Shown here in pieces: positions 52,581 to 61,185 of a DNA stretch of 64,000 bases (position 1 is the stretch's first letter; each line of letters begins with the position of its first letter). The notes beneath the pieces were generated by a model. That model worked only from the letters and a program-made list of their open reading frames with translations, searched no databases and had not been told where the DNA came from. Both the position numbers and the translations under genes were made by a program. The DNA lies in assembly GCA_041672845.1 (NCBI GenBank), contig JBAYYV010000003.1:186001-250000 (forward strand), read 5' to 3'. The stretch is from JBAYDV01 sp041672845 (GTDB lineage Bacteria > Bacteroidota > Bacteroidia > Bacteroidales > UBA932).

Positions 52581-54275
52581 TTAATTATGCAATATTGCTC
52601 CTACTAGTAATAGATAATCGGGGAGTATTCCGTCTTTTTCCCAGAGTAATTTTTTATTAAATATTTCTTGAGTAGTGAGACTAACGTTAAAGCCTAGAGA
52701 TTCGAGAGAGTATCTTTCGTTAGAATTAACTGTGGGATTTATACTGCTACCAGGAAGAAGAGCTATGGCTTTTTGTTCTTGATTTCGGTAGCTCATCTCT
52801 AAAAATTTTAGTAGAGAATCAATCTTATCTTCTCTAATTTTTTTTAGTAATTCAATCGATGATCTTTTCTTTAAGCTTTTGGGAATGAGTATGGTAAATA
52901 GATGTAAGTCAATATATTTGTACTCGAGTACTTTTTTAGCAGGGTCAAACTTAAAGGGTGGACAACATTCTAAATTTCCATAATGTTTACATGCTTTGCA
53001 TAGTTTTTCAAATTTAGGGATATCTTGATACTTAGCTGCATATTCAGCAGTTTTTAGAGTACATGAATTATATTTGATTTCTATATTCTTTTGTTCCTTT
53101 TGGCAGAGAGTTTCAAGTACGTATTTGTTGGGTTCTTTGAATTCTCGGAGTGTGAGTATTTTTAGATCTGGAAATTCTTGTTGGATTCGTTCTCGACTAA
53201 ATAACATGTCATATTCGATAGGTCCGTGTTTAAAGTCGTATTCTAAATGATGTGTAGAAAATCCGTCTAATATGAGATATCCTCCTGGTTTTATGTATGA
53301 GGCTATTTTTTTGTGACAGGTAGAAGCGATGGATACTGGAAACATAATGAAATTCATGACAATTATGTCGAAGAAATTTGTTTCAAAATCTGAATAATAT
53401 ACGTCTTGTACTTTATAATGTAAATTTACTTTTCGGCTTTTAGCTAGTTTTAATGCTTTTTCCTTGGCATTGTTGGAGAGATCACAAGCGTAAACATCCC
53501 AGCCCATTTGTCCGGCTTTTACTGCGTTTCGGCCTTCTCCTTCTCCTATGAATAGAACTTTACCAGGCTGATGTTCTCTAAGTTTATTTAATTCTTTTAC
53601 TATGAATGGACTTGCTTCAGTTCCAAATACATACATAGTCGGAGCATAACGTTGTTCCCATTTTAATACATCGATTTGTCTGAAAATTTTTGAGTATTCT
53701 TCAGCTTTTTTCTCTAGTTTCATCGGATATGCTCTTGAGGAAGAAGGAAGTCTGAATAGCTTAAGAATTCTACCTTTTTCATCAGGACCATTTAGTTTAT
53801 TTGGAATATCTATGCTTTCGCCAATTTTCGGAACAGTCGTGCCTAGGACGGTTGCAGCGTTTTGGCAGGCTTTTTCTCCAGTTGTAATTATAGCATTGCA
53901 TTTGGGAAGAGACTCAAGGAGTCTATTTATGTCTGTCAGTTTGATAATTTCTAAGAATTTATCAGAAGCATTGGCTTTCAGCCTTTTTACTTTTTCTGCT
54001 GTATCATAAAATGCTATTCCTTTTTCATTACAGAATTTGATTATTTTTTCAAGGTTAAATTTCTTTTCTTCAGGAATACATAAATAATCTTTATCATTAT
54101 AATAAATTAATCCTAAGATACGCCACATATCGTTTATGTAGTTAGGATAATAAAAATCTATACACCATTTATTTTTAGGTGGTGGAAAACTCCCTAGTAT
54201 TAATATATGAGCGCCTTTAGGTATAAACGCTTTTAATGGATGTACTTCTACTTCTATATTAGTAAAATCCTTCAT
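52581..54275 (-). CDS. Three-domain protein: DNA glycosylase-like + SAM methyltransferase + DUF2284
   Basis: A 564-residue protein of three parts. Residues 1-195 resemble the uracil/hypoxanthine-DNA glycosylase superfamily: LILGSFPPP, then YYPNYINDMW, TTGEKACQNA and RLPSSSRAYPMKL in the order of HDG-type enzymes. Residues 203-390 form a TehB-like methyltransferase with WEQRY, FGTEASPF, LFIGEGEGRNAVKAG (SAM site) and VYACDLS. Residues 400-564 match DUF2284: CKACKHYGNLECCPP with Cys426, Cys429, Cys437 and Cys438, a likely metal site. The frame is continuous, with no break at the junctions. How the parts act together is not known. It is transcribed alone. Confidence 0.8.
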   Translation of the reverse strand: MKDFTNIEVEVHPLKAFIPKGAHILILGSFPPPKNKWCIDFYYPNYINDMWRILGLIYYNDKDYLCIPEEKKFNLEKIIKFCNEKGIAFYDTAEKVKRLKANASDKFLEIIKLTDINRLLESLPKCNAIITTGEKACQNAATVLGTTVPKIGESIDIPNKLNGPDEKGRILKLFRLPSSSRAYPMKLEKKAEEYSKIFRQIDVLKWEQRYAPTMYVFGTEASPFIVKELNKLREHQPGKVLFIGEGEGRNAVKAGQMGWDVYACDLSNNAKEKALKLAKSRKVNLHYKVQDVYYSDFETNFFDIIVMNFIMFPVSIASTCHKKIASYIKPGGYLILDGFSTHHLEYDFKHGPIEYDMLFSRERIQQEFPDLKILTLREFKEPNKYVLETLCQKEQKNIEIKYNSCTLKTAEYAAKYQDIPKFEKLCKACKHYGNLECCPPFKFDPAKKVLEYKYIDLHLFTILIPKSLKKRSSIELLKKIREDKIDSLLKFLEMSYRNQEQKAIALLPGSSINPTVNSNERYSLESLGFNVSLTTQEIFNKKLLWEKDGILPDYLLLVGAILHN

Positions 54276-54322
54276 TCTATTGTGGGTTTTCGAAAAATGT
54301 CTAAACTATGAATTTTTTGTAT

Positions 54323-56350
54323 TTAAATATTTTTATTAGGGATTTTAAAAATTATTTTAGTCCCTGGATTGTATGTTTTATCAAAAGATAATTCAGCACC
54401 TATTTCTCTAGCATATACTTTACAAATAGTAAGGCCTATACCTAATCCAGATGTAAACTCACTTTCTTGTGTGAAGTAGTCGTAGACACATTCCATTATT
54501 TCTTTTGGGATTCCTGGACCAGTATCGCTGATAGTTACTAATACATACTGAGGTCGTTTTTCTTGCTCTATTTTTACAAATCCTTCTTCAGTGAAAGTGA
54601 AGGCATTCATTAATAATTCTGTAAGAATTTTTGTTAGTCTTGTATGATTTGAATAGACTATTATATTATTATTAGGACTATAGATTAATTTTACATTTTT
54701 ATTTAGATATGGGTAACATTCTTTTATTGCCTTATTAAAACATAATCTTAGGTTATTATCTTGAAATTCTACATCGATCTTATTCTTGGTGGTATGTTTA
54801 AGTTGTGGATCTGCTTCAGCAAGTATGAGCATATTATTTACCATACGTAATAATGAAGTACTGGAATTTTTTACAGCTTCTCCCAGTAACTGATCTTTGT
54901 TTGATTTATGTTTATTACAAATTAAATCAGTAAATCCAATAATAGCATTTAATGGTGTTCTAATTTCGTGATGAATGTGCCTAATGAAGTCATATTTGGT
55001 ATTATTTGATTTTACTAATTCTTTGTTTATTTTTTTAGTATACATAAGAAGATATAATATTATTACTGATAATATTACAAACATTAATAATAGTATTAAA
55101 ACAAAATTAAAATTTTTGTCTTTAAATTTTATTTCTAATTCCCGCTTTTCAAGTTTAATTTTAGCTAATTCATTATTAGAGGCAAATTGGTCTAATCGTA
55201 TTCTAGATTCTTGATTATGTATAGAATCTTTAATCGTATAATATGTAACAATATCTTGGAAAGCAGCTTTATAATTATGTTTATTAGATTCTATATTTGC
55301 TCTTACCTTGTAAAGGTCGGGAATACTTGCCAGCATATTTTTATCTTTATATATACCTAATAATAAATTTAAATATGATAATGTTTTGTTTTCATTGCCC
55401 AATAATTGGAAATATTTAATTTTAGATGATAATAAATCATTTGAGAATAACTCTCTATGATTTACTAATATGCTATCAGCTTTTAATTCATAATATTCTA
55501 TTTGATCAATATTTTTTCTTTCATAATAAATTTTAGTTCCTGCAAAATACCACAAATTTACTTTACTACGCATATTATCTATAGACTGAGGATCTAATGT
55601 AGTAATAATGGAATCTGCAGTATTAAAATATGTAAGAGCTTTATCTGTTTGATGATTATCAACTAATGTACTTACTAAACAAATTACTGTATGAAAATAA
55701 GATTTCCAATTTTTAGCATTTCGAAAAATAGGTAATATTTCTTCGTATTTATTTATAGATTCTTTCAATAATCTCATATCGCTATATACTGTGGCATATA
55801 TGTATCCACTGTATCCTATTCCTACTAAATAATTATCTTTTTCTGCGGAAGCTCTCAATTCTTTAGCTGTTTTAAATGCCATATTATTATCTCCGTGTGA
55901 TCTATAACAATCAGCCAACATAGCCCAATTATAATATATGGATTCAGAATTTTCTATTTGGTGGTATGGTTTTAATTTTTTAAAATAGTAGGCTAAATTA
56001 TCTATGTCAGAAAGATGATAGAAGTATAAAAATTTGGTTTGGTATAATTTGAAATATGTTTCACTTGGAAAGTAAGAGAGTGAATCCATATGCTGTTTAA
56101 CTCTATTCCACTCTAGCGTAAATGTACTTTTCTTTACTTGTGTTTTTATGCTACTTATTAAATCTGTCGTTGTTTTAATATCCCCTAACTGTTTTTTAGT
56201 TAGTGTTTTTTTAGATGATAATTTAAGATTGTCTGGGGTAAATTCAGGAGATAGGTAGTTATTAGCGGTTATAAATGAAGAAATCGTCGAACAAGACAAA
56301 AGAATTATAATAATTATTTTCCTAGGGGTAGGGGAAATATTAAAATGCAT
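54323..56350 (-). CDS. TPR-type sensor histidine kinase (copy 1)
   Basis: A 675-residue membrane kinase. A signal or membrane segment (about 9-27) is followed by a periplasmic helical repeat region (TPR-like, to about 395), a coiled-coil stretch LAKIKLEKRELEIKFKD, a transmembrane helix (416-436), the HisKA domain with His461 in HHEIRTPLNAI, and an HATPase domain (LLMNAFTFTEEGF, SDTGPGIP, GLGIGLTICKVYARE). It senses an unknown signal in the periplasm and phosphorylates a response regulator. No response regulator is adjacent. It is a paralogue of the kinase at 56659; upstream a relic of another is seen. Confidence 0.88.
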   Translation of the reverse strand: MHFNISPTPRKIIIIILLSCSTISSFITANNYLSPEFTPDNLKLSSKKTLTKKQLGDIKTTTDLISSIKTQVKKSTFTLEWNRVKQHMDSLSYFPSETYFKLYQTKFLYFYHLSDIDNLAYYFKKLKPYHQIENSESIYYNWAMLADCYRSHGDNNMAFKTAKELRASAEKDNYLVGIGYSGYIYATVYSDMRLLKESINKYEEILPIFRNAKNWKSYFHTVICLVSTLVDNHQTDKALTYFNTADSIITTLDPQSIDNMRSKVNLWYFAGTKIYYERKNIDQIEYYELKADSILVNHRELFSNDLLSSKIKYFQLLGNENKTLSYLNLLLGIYKDKNMLASIPDLYKVRANIESNKHNYKAAFQDIVTYYTIKDSIHNQESRIRLDQFASNNELAKIKLEKRELEIKFKDKNFNFVLILLLMFVILSVIILYLLMYTKKINKELVKSNNTKYDFIRHIHHEIRTPLNAIIGFTDLICNKHKSNKDQLLGEAVKNSSTSLLRMVNNMLILAEADPQLKHTTKNKIDVEFQDNNLRLCFNKAIKECYPYLNKNVKLIYSPNNNIIVYSNHTRLTKILTELLMNAFTFTEEGFVKIEQEKRPQYVLVTISDTGPGIPKEIMECVYDYFTQESEFTSGLGIGLTICKVYAREIGAELSFDKTYNPGTKIIFKIPNKNI

Positions 56351-56530
56351 AGATTTAATTATTTATAGTTTTTCAACAATATTTTTAAAACGTTATTTAA
56401 ATTTAAAAATATCAATATATGATAAGACTATAAAGATAATAAATATTTTTTTACTATTAAACTGTATTCAATAAAGTTTGACAACAATTGTCGTTTAAAA
56501 TATTATTTTTAGAATTTTTTAAGCCATCAA

Positions 56531-56620
56531 TTATTTACATTTGGGAATAAGAATTGTGATTTTAGTACCAGCAGTATAGGTGGGATCAATAGCTATTTCA
56601 GTTAAGAAATAAGTTTAATC
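56531..56620 (-). pseudogene. Relic of a histidine kinase C-terminus
   Basis: On the minus strand the end reads EIAIDPTYTAGTKITILIPK then C-K-stop, matching the last strand of the two neighbouring kinases (DKTYNPGTKIIFKIP and DRNYTKGAKFDIYI). A short piece before it, FGIKLIS, matches GLGIGL-x-x-CK but is out of frame. Everything else is lost. It lies in the 308-base gap between the kinases, which holds no other gene. Confidence 0.75.
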
Positions 56621-56658
56621 CCGAAAATGTTCTACATCATACATGTTTTTTATAGCTT

Positions 56659-58785
56659 CTAATTTTTCTGAATATAAATATCAAATTTGGCTCCTTTTGT
56701 GTAGTTTCTATCAAGAGTAATAGTTACATTAATATCTTTTGCTAATTCTTTGCAGACTGATAGTCCTATACCTAAACCATTAGAAAAATTATCAGCTTGT
56801 ATGAAGGGATCAAACAAATTGTCTTTTATGTTATCCGCTATTCCTTTACCAGTATCAGAGACAGAAATAGAAACATGGTCATAGCTATCTTTTATATCTA
56901 TTTTTACCTGACCTTTCTTCGTGAAAATAAAAGCATTATTAAGAATCTCAGTTAATATTTTAGTAATTCTGAAAGAATCTGATATAAGTGATATGTTTTC
57001 GGGTTTGATGGTTTCGGAGAAATCACAAACTAATTTAATTTCTTCGTTTTTAAGTGGAAGACATTCTTTTATAGCTCTATCTACGCATGATTTAATATTA
57101 GTTTCTTTTAATTTTACTTGGTAAGTATCAGAATTCTTTTTTAGAAAGTCAGAATCAACATCTACTAATAAAAGCATATTATCTACCATTCTTAATAATG
57201 AATCACCTGAATTTCTGATTGTTTTGCCCATTTTTTGTTCTTCTTTAGTTTTAAGATTGGAACAAATTATTTCAGAAAAACCTAAAATGGAGTTAAGAGG
57301 TGTTCTTATTTCATGATGCATGTTACGAATAAAATCATACTGTTTATTATTAGATTTTTCTAAGGCGCTATTCATTTTCTTAGTAACTAGCCAGAAGTAA
57401 AATATTATTAAACTCAATGCTATAGTTATTACTAATAGTATCAAAGTTAAATTCAATATTTGGTCCTTAGATTTGATTTCTAATTCTCTTTTTTCAAGTT
57501 TTATTTGAGATAAATTATTTTTAGAAGCTAATAAATCCAATCTTTTTTTAGAAGATGATGTTATAAGAGAATCTTTTAAACTTGAGTAGTTTCTTGATGA
57601 AATGTATGCAGATTTATAAAGATTTAAACTGGCTTCTATATCAGCTTTTTCATCATATAAAGCCACTAAATTAGATGTATTATTTTCTTTCGTTTGAGAA
57701 TGAATTAATTTATTTAAATAAAATAGTGTCCTCTCCTTATTACCTTTTAGATGATAATATTTATATTTAGAAGGGAATAAGTTAGTAGTATCAAATCCGG
57801 AATGTGTTTTAGCTAATTTCTCAGCTTTAGTAATATATAATAATAATTTATCAGGTTCTTTAGTAGCAAAAAATAATTCTCCTGCTGAAACCCCCCAAAG
57901 ATTTATTTTATTCATGAAAATAGTAGGATCTTTGGCGTTATCAGAATTTAATTTTAGTAGAGCAGAATTAGCTGACATAAAATATTCTTCAGCTTTTTCC
58001 AAATTATTATTATCGACTAAGGTGTTTATTAAATTTATGGTGCAGGGGAAATATAAATGCCAATTTTTACTATTTTTAAAAATTGGTAATATTTCTTCAT
58101 AGTTTTTTATGGCTTCTTTATTAAGTCCAGTACTTTTATAAATAGTCGCTACTAAATATCCGCTATAACCCACACCTAATAAGTAGTTCTTGTTTTCTGC
58201 TGATATTCTCATATTTTTAGCTACTTCTAAAACTTTATCTGTTTGGTCGTTAGAACGATATGCTTCGCCGAGTAAGAGATAAAAATAATAAAAAGATGGT
58301 ATTTGTTTACTTTCGTGAAAATTATCTTTTAGATAGTTAAAATAATATCCTATGCTATCTATTTTATTATTTTGATATAAATGTAGAAACTTGATACTAT
58401 ATAAATTATAATAAATAACTTTTGGAAAAAATGATGCCGAATCCATATGTTCTTTAATAGAATTCCATTTAGAATCTATGGTTCCATATTCTACCAAAGG
58501 ATTTATGCTATCTATTCGTTGTATAGTCTTATTAAAATCTGCTTGCTGTTCCTTTGAATACTTAGGATTTTTAGTTTGCTTATTGTTTTTTTTCTCTATT
58601 TGCTTAGCAGCCTTCCAAGAAGTCTTAGACTTATTAGAGTCTGTAGTATAAACAGAATTAAATGAGTAGAAATTAGTTACATGAAATATCGTAGCCGAAG
58701 CAGGAGGAGAGGTGGAAAGTACATAAACTACTACGAAAAAAATTATAGCTATTCGTGGTATAAAATATTTATTTTTGAAATTCAT
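56659..58785 (-). CDS. TPR-type sensor histidine kinase (copy 2)
   Basis: A 708-residue kinase of the same plan as copy 1: N-terminal membrane segment (about 11-25), a lysine-rich linker (about 50-85) absent in copy 1, a TPR-like sensor region, coiled-coil QIKLEKRELEIKSKDQ, transmembrane helix (444-466), HisKA with His491 in HHEIRTPLNSI, and HATPase (EILNNAFIFTKKGQ, SDTGKGIA, GLGIGLSVCKEL). Shared blocks (KNYLLGVGYSGY, NYEEILPIFKN) show paralogy. It follows the uracil-DNA glycosylase gene by 13 bases and may be cotranscribed with it. No response regulator gene is near. Confidence 0.88.
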   Translation of the reverse strand: MNFKNKYFIPRIAIIFFVVVYVLSTSPPASATIFHVTNFYSFNSVYTTDSNKSKTSWKAAKQIEKKNNKQTKNPKYSKEQQADFNKTIQRIDSINPLVEYGTIDSKWNSIKEHMDSASFFPKVIYYNLYSIKFLHLYQNNKIDSIGYYFNYLKDNFHESKQIPSFYYFYLLLGEAYRSNDQTDKVLEVAKNMRISAENKNYLLGVGYSGYLVATIYKSTGLNKEAIKNYEEILPIFKNSKNWHLYFPCTINLINTLVDNNNLEKAEEYFMSANSALLKLNSDNAKDPTIFMNKINLWGVSAGELFFATKEPDKLLLYITKAEKLAKTHSGFDTTNLFPSKYKYYHLKGNKERTLFYLNKLIHSQTKENNTSNLVALYDEKADIEASLNLYKSAYISSRNYSSLKDSLITSSSKKRLDLLASKNNLSQIKLEKRELEIKSKDQILNLTLILLVITIALSLIIFYFWLVTKKMNSALEKSNNKQYDFIRNMHHEIRTPLNSILGFSEIICSNLKTKEEQKMGKTIRNSGDSLLRMVDNMLLLVDVDSDFLKKNSDTYQVKLKETNIKSCVDRAIKECLPLKNEEIKLVCDFSETIKPENISLISDSFRITKILTEILNNAFIFTKKGQVKIDIKDSYDHVSISVSDTGKGIADNIKDNLFDPFIQADNFSNGLGIGLSVCKELAKDINVTITLDRNYTKGAKFDIYIQKN

Positions 58786-58798
58786 AGATAAAGTATGT

Positions 58799-59374
58799 TT
58801 AGTGATGTATTTCTCGGTATTTTTTTATAACTTTTTGGAAATCAGACCAAGCATCGGCTTTAAGGTTTTGATTACGAAGAAGGGCAGAGGGGTGAAATGT
58901 AGGCATTACCCACCTATTTTCCCATAGAAGCCATTTTCCTCTTACTTGAGTGATTCGAGCATTAGGATCGAATAATCCTTTAAGAGCTGTACCTCCTAAA
59001 AGTATTATTATTTTAGGATCAATTAAATCTATTTGTCTGAATAGATATTGTATGCAAGTATTTCTTTCTTCGGTAGTAGGGTTTCTGTTTTCTGGTGGAT
59101 GACATTTAACGATGTTTCCGATATATATATCTTTATAACGATCTAATCCACATGCATGAAATATTTTATCTAAAAGCTGTCCTGATTTACCTATAAAAGG
59201 TTTACCTTCTCGATCTTCATAATAACCAGGTCCTTCTCCTATGCACATAATATCAGCATGAGGATTCCCTTCTCCGAATACTATTTTGTTTCTATGTTTG
59301 CATAAATCGCATGCTGAACAGTTTTCAGTAATAGCTTCTAATTCTTCTAATGTTTCATCTCCTTTTATTAGCAT
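58799..59374 (-). CDS. Family 4 uracil-DNA glycosylase
   Basis: A 191-residue iron-sulfur DNA repair enzyme that removes uracil from DNA. The FeS ligands are probably Cys22 and Cys25 (ACDLC), Cys91 (KCHPPENRNP) and Cys107. The catalytic region is GEGPGYYEDREGKPFIGKSG and the C-terminal HPSALLRN. Length and order are those of the UDG family 4/5 group. It lies 37 bases after the membrane protein gene at 59412 and 13 bases before the histidine kinase, all on the minus strand, so the three may form an operon. Confidence 0.9.
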   Translation of the reverse strand: MLIKGDETLEELEAITENCSACDLCKHRNKIVFGEGNPHADIMCIGEGPGYYEDREGKPFIGKSGQLLDKIFHACGLDRYKDIYIGNIVKCHPPENRNPTTEERNTCIQYLFRQIDLIDPKIIILLGGTALKGLFDPNARITQVRGKWLLWENRWVMPTFHPSALLRNQNLKADAWSDFQKVIKKYREIHH

Positions 59375-59411
59375 CTCTCTCTCTTTTAAGCTATTAATAA
59401 TTTTACTAATT

Positions 59412-60032
59412 TTATTTATTATCTAATGCATACAAGTGTTTATACCAATATCCTATTAGTGAAAAGTTAATGCTACCAGCTAAAGTACTTACAAAGAATG
59501 TTATTATAGATATTAATATTATCCATCCTGTGCTAATTAATGAGTCAGTACATAGCGATAATAATCCAATTACGATAACTTCGATGATGACTAAGAATAG
59601 ATATTGCCAAAACATAGCCCATTTATGTCCTAAAGTGACTTCATTACTCTTAGATAGTGATTCTAATGGTTCGCAATCAGTATCTATTAAAATCATAGGA
59701 GCTAAAATCCATGAAAAAGCAAGGACTAATGCAGGGAAAAACATAAATAAAAAAGCAATTATAGTACTACCAGAATTAACTAATAACATTATAAGATATT
59801 TGCCCATTATATTTCTATACCTTTTTTTAAAGATATAAGTACAATTTAATTTATCACCTCTACTTAATTTAGCAGGTAGTAAAGTTAATGCAATAGTAGT
59901 ACCTATATTAATATATGGTATCCAAATAGTAAGGATATATAATATATAAATACCTAAAATTGCGAAATAGTTTTTGAAAGCAGTAGTAAAACTAAATTTT
60001 ATGCTTTCTCCGAAGTCTAATTTTCTTTCCAT
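59412..60032 (-). CDS. Multi-pass membrane protein, unknown function
   Basis: A 206-residue protein with five or six hydrophobic segments (at about 20-45, 50-60, 80-115, 140-163 and 168-195) and few charged residues between them. It begins FGESIKFSFTTAFKNYF, a pattern that recalls DUF975-like or glycerophosphodiesterase membrane-domain proteins, but I do not recognise a precise family. It is the first gene of a minus-strand run with the DNA glycosylase and kinase genes and has a promoter element upstream. No catalytic motif is visible. Confidence 0.7.
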   Translation of the reverse strand: MERKLDFGESIKFSFTTAFKNYFAILGIYILYILTIWIPYINIGTTIALTLLPAKLSRGDKLNCTYIFKKRYRNIMGKYLIMLLVNSGSTIIAFLFMFFPALVLAFSWILAPMILIDTDCEPLESLSKSNEVTLGHKWAMFWQYLFLVIIEVIVIGLLSLCTDSLISTGWIILISIITFFVSTLAGSINFSLIGYWYKHLYALDNK

Positions 60033-60066
60033 AATATATTAATTTTAGTTTAAAATAGAATCTATT

Positions 60067-60074
60067 CAAATTTA
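60067..60074 (-). promoter_or_regulatory. -7 promoter element for the membrane protein gene
   Basis: Minus strand TAAATTTG, matching TAnnTTTG, 34 bases before the start at 60032. No TTG box at the usual distance is clear. Confidence 0.5.
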
Positions 60075-60212
60075 AGTTTTCCTAAAATTATTAATAATTT
60101 TTTATTTTTCAAAAAAAGTGGACTTTAAAATATATATAATATATATATCAATAAAAGATTATTGTATATTAATAATTATTTATTGTTTTACGATAATTAT
60201 TTTATATCTTAG

Positions 60213-60229
60213 TCGTTTAATTAAAACGA
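60213..60229. repeat. Palindrome TCGTTT-AATTA-AAACGA upstream of the ABC gene
   Basis: Perfect six-base arms with a five-base centre, followed on the plus strand by GGG and a T run. It lies 39 bases before the ABC ATPase start. It could be a regulator binding site or a weak terminator-like hairpin; nothing else shows which. Confidence 0.45.
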
Positions 60230-60268
60230 TGGGTTTTTTATTATAAAGATTTTATTAATCGATTTATT

Positions 60269-61150
60269 ATGAGTATTAAAATATCTCACTTAAACAAAAG
60301 ATATCCAAATGGTTACTATGCTTTAAAGGATGTGAATTTAGAGATCCCTGGGGGTATGTTTGGGCTATTAGGTCCTAATGGTGCAGGCAAATCTACTCTT
60401 ATGAGAATATTAGTTTCTTTATTAGAACCTACTTCTGGAAAAGTTAATGTTTATGGATATGATTTAGTTAAGGATAGAAAGAAAATTAGATCTCTTATAG
60501 GTTATCTACCTCAAGATTTTCGTTTTTTTGCTAAGTATAAAACATATGAGTTTTTAGATTATGCTGCTCGTCTTTCTGATATGAATAATACTAAAGTTCG
60601 TAAAGCTAAAGTAGATGAGATGTTAGAGAAAGTAGGACTTTATGATGTTAAAGATCGGTATGCTTCTAAACTTTCTGGTGGAATGAAAAGAAGGTTAGGT
60701 ATAGCTCAAGCTTTAATTCATGATCCTAAACTTATCATAGTCGATGAACCTACTACTGGTCTAGATCCCGAAGAAAGAATCCGTTTTAGAAATATATTAT
60801 CTGAAGTAACCGAAAATGATGTTACTATCTTATTATCTACACATATTGTAGGTGATATATCGAGTTCTTGTAACAGTATGGCTTTTTTAAATAGAGGAGA
60901 AATAGCATATTTCGGTACTCCTGAAGATATGTTATCTAAGGTTAAGAATAAAGCGTGGAAAATCTCAATCGAAGCTAATCGCTTGTCTGAGGTAGAAAAG
61001 AAATATCCGATTATTGCGACTATTCCGAAGGGTAAAAAATGGGAAGTATTCGTAGTAGCAGACCAGATAGAAGGCTTTGATTATGAACCGTGTCAGCCCA
61101 ATCTCGAATATGCATATGTATATTTTATGGAGAATTATATAAAGGAATAA
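60269..61150 (+). CDS. ABC transporter ATP-binding protein
   Basis: ABC ATPase of 293 residues: Walker A GPNGAGKST (about 35-43), Q-loop YLPQDF, signature LSGGMKRR, Walker B LIIVDEP and the switch His in LLSTHIVG. It energises the ABC-2 type permease encoded next, 35 bases downstream. The C-terminal 60 residues (after about 220) form the usual extra domain of the bacteriocin/antibiotic-type ABC-2 exporters. The substrate is unknown. Confidence 0.93.
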   Translation: MSIKISHLNKRYPNGYYALKDVNLEIPGGMFGLLGPNGAGKSTLMRILVSLLEPTSGKVNVYGYDLVKDRKKIRSLIGYLPQDFRFFAKYKTYEFLDYAARLSDMNNTKVRKAKVDEMLEKVGLYDVKDRYASKLSGGMKRRLGIAQALIHDPKLIIVDEPTTGLDPEERIRFRNILSEVTENDVTILLSTHIVGDISSSCNSMAFLNRGEIAYFGTPEDMLSKVKNKAWKISIEANRLSEVEKKYPIIATIPKGKKWEVFVVADQIEGFDYEPCQPNLEYAYVYFMENYIKE

Positions 61151-61185
61151 TAGAAAATAGATAGTAAAAATAAAGAGTATTTAAG

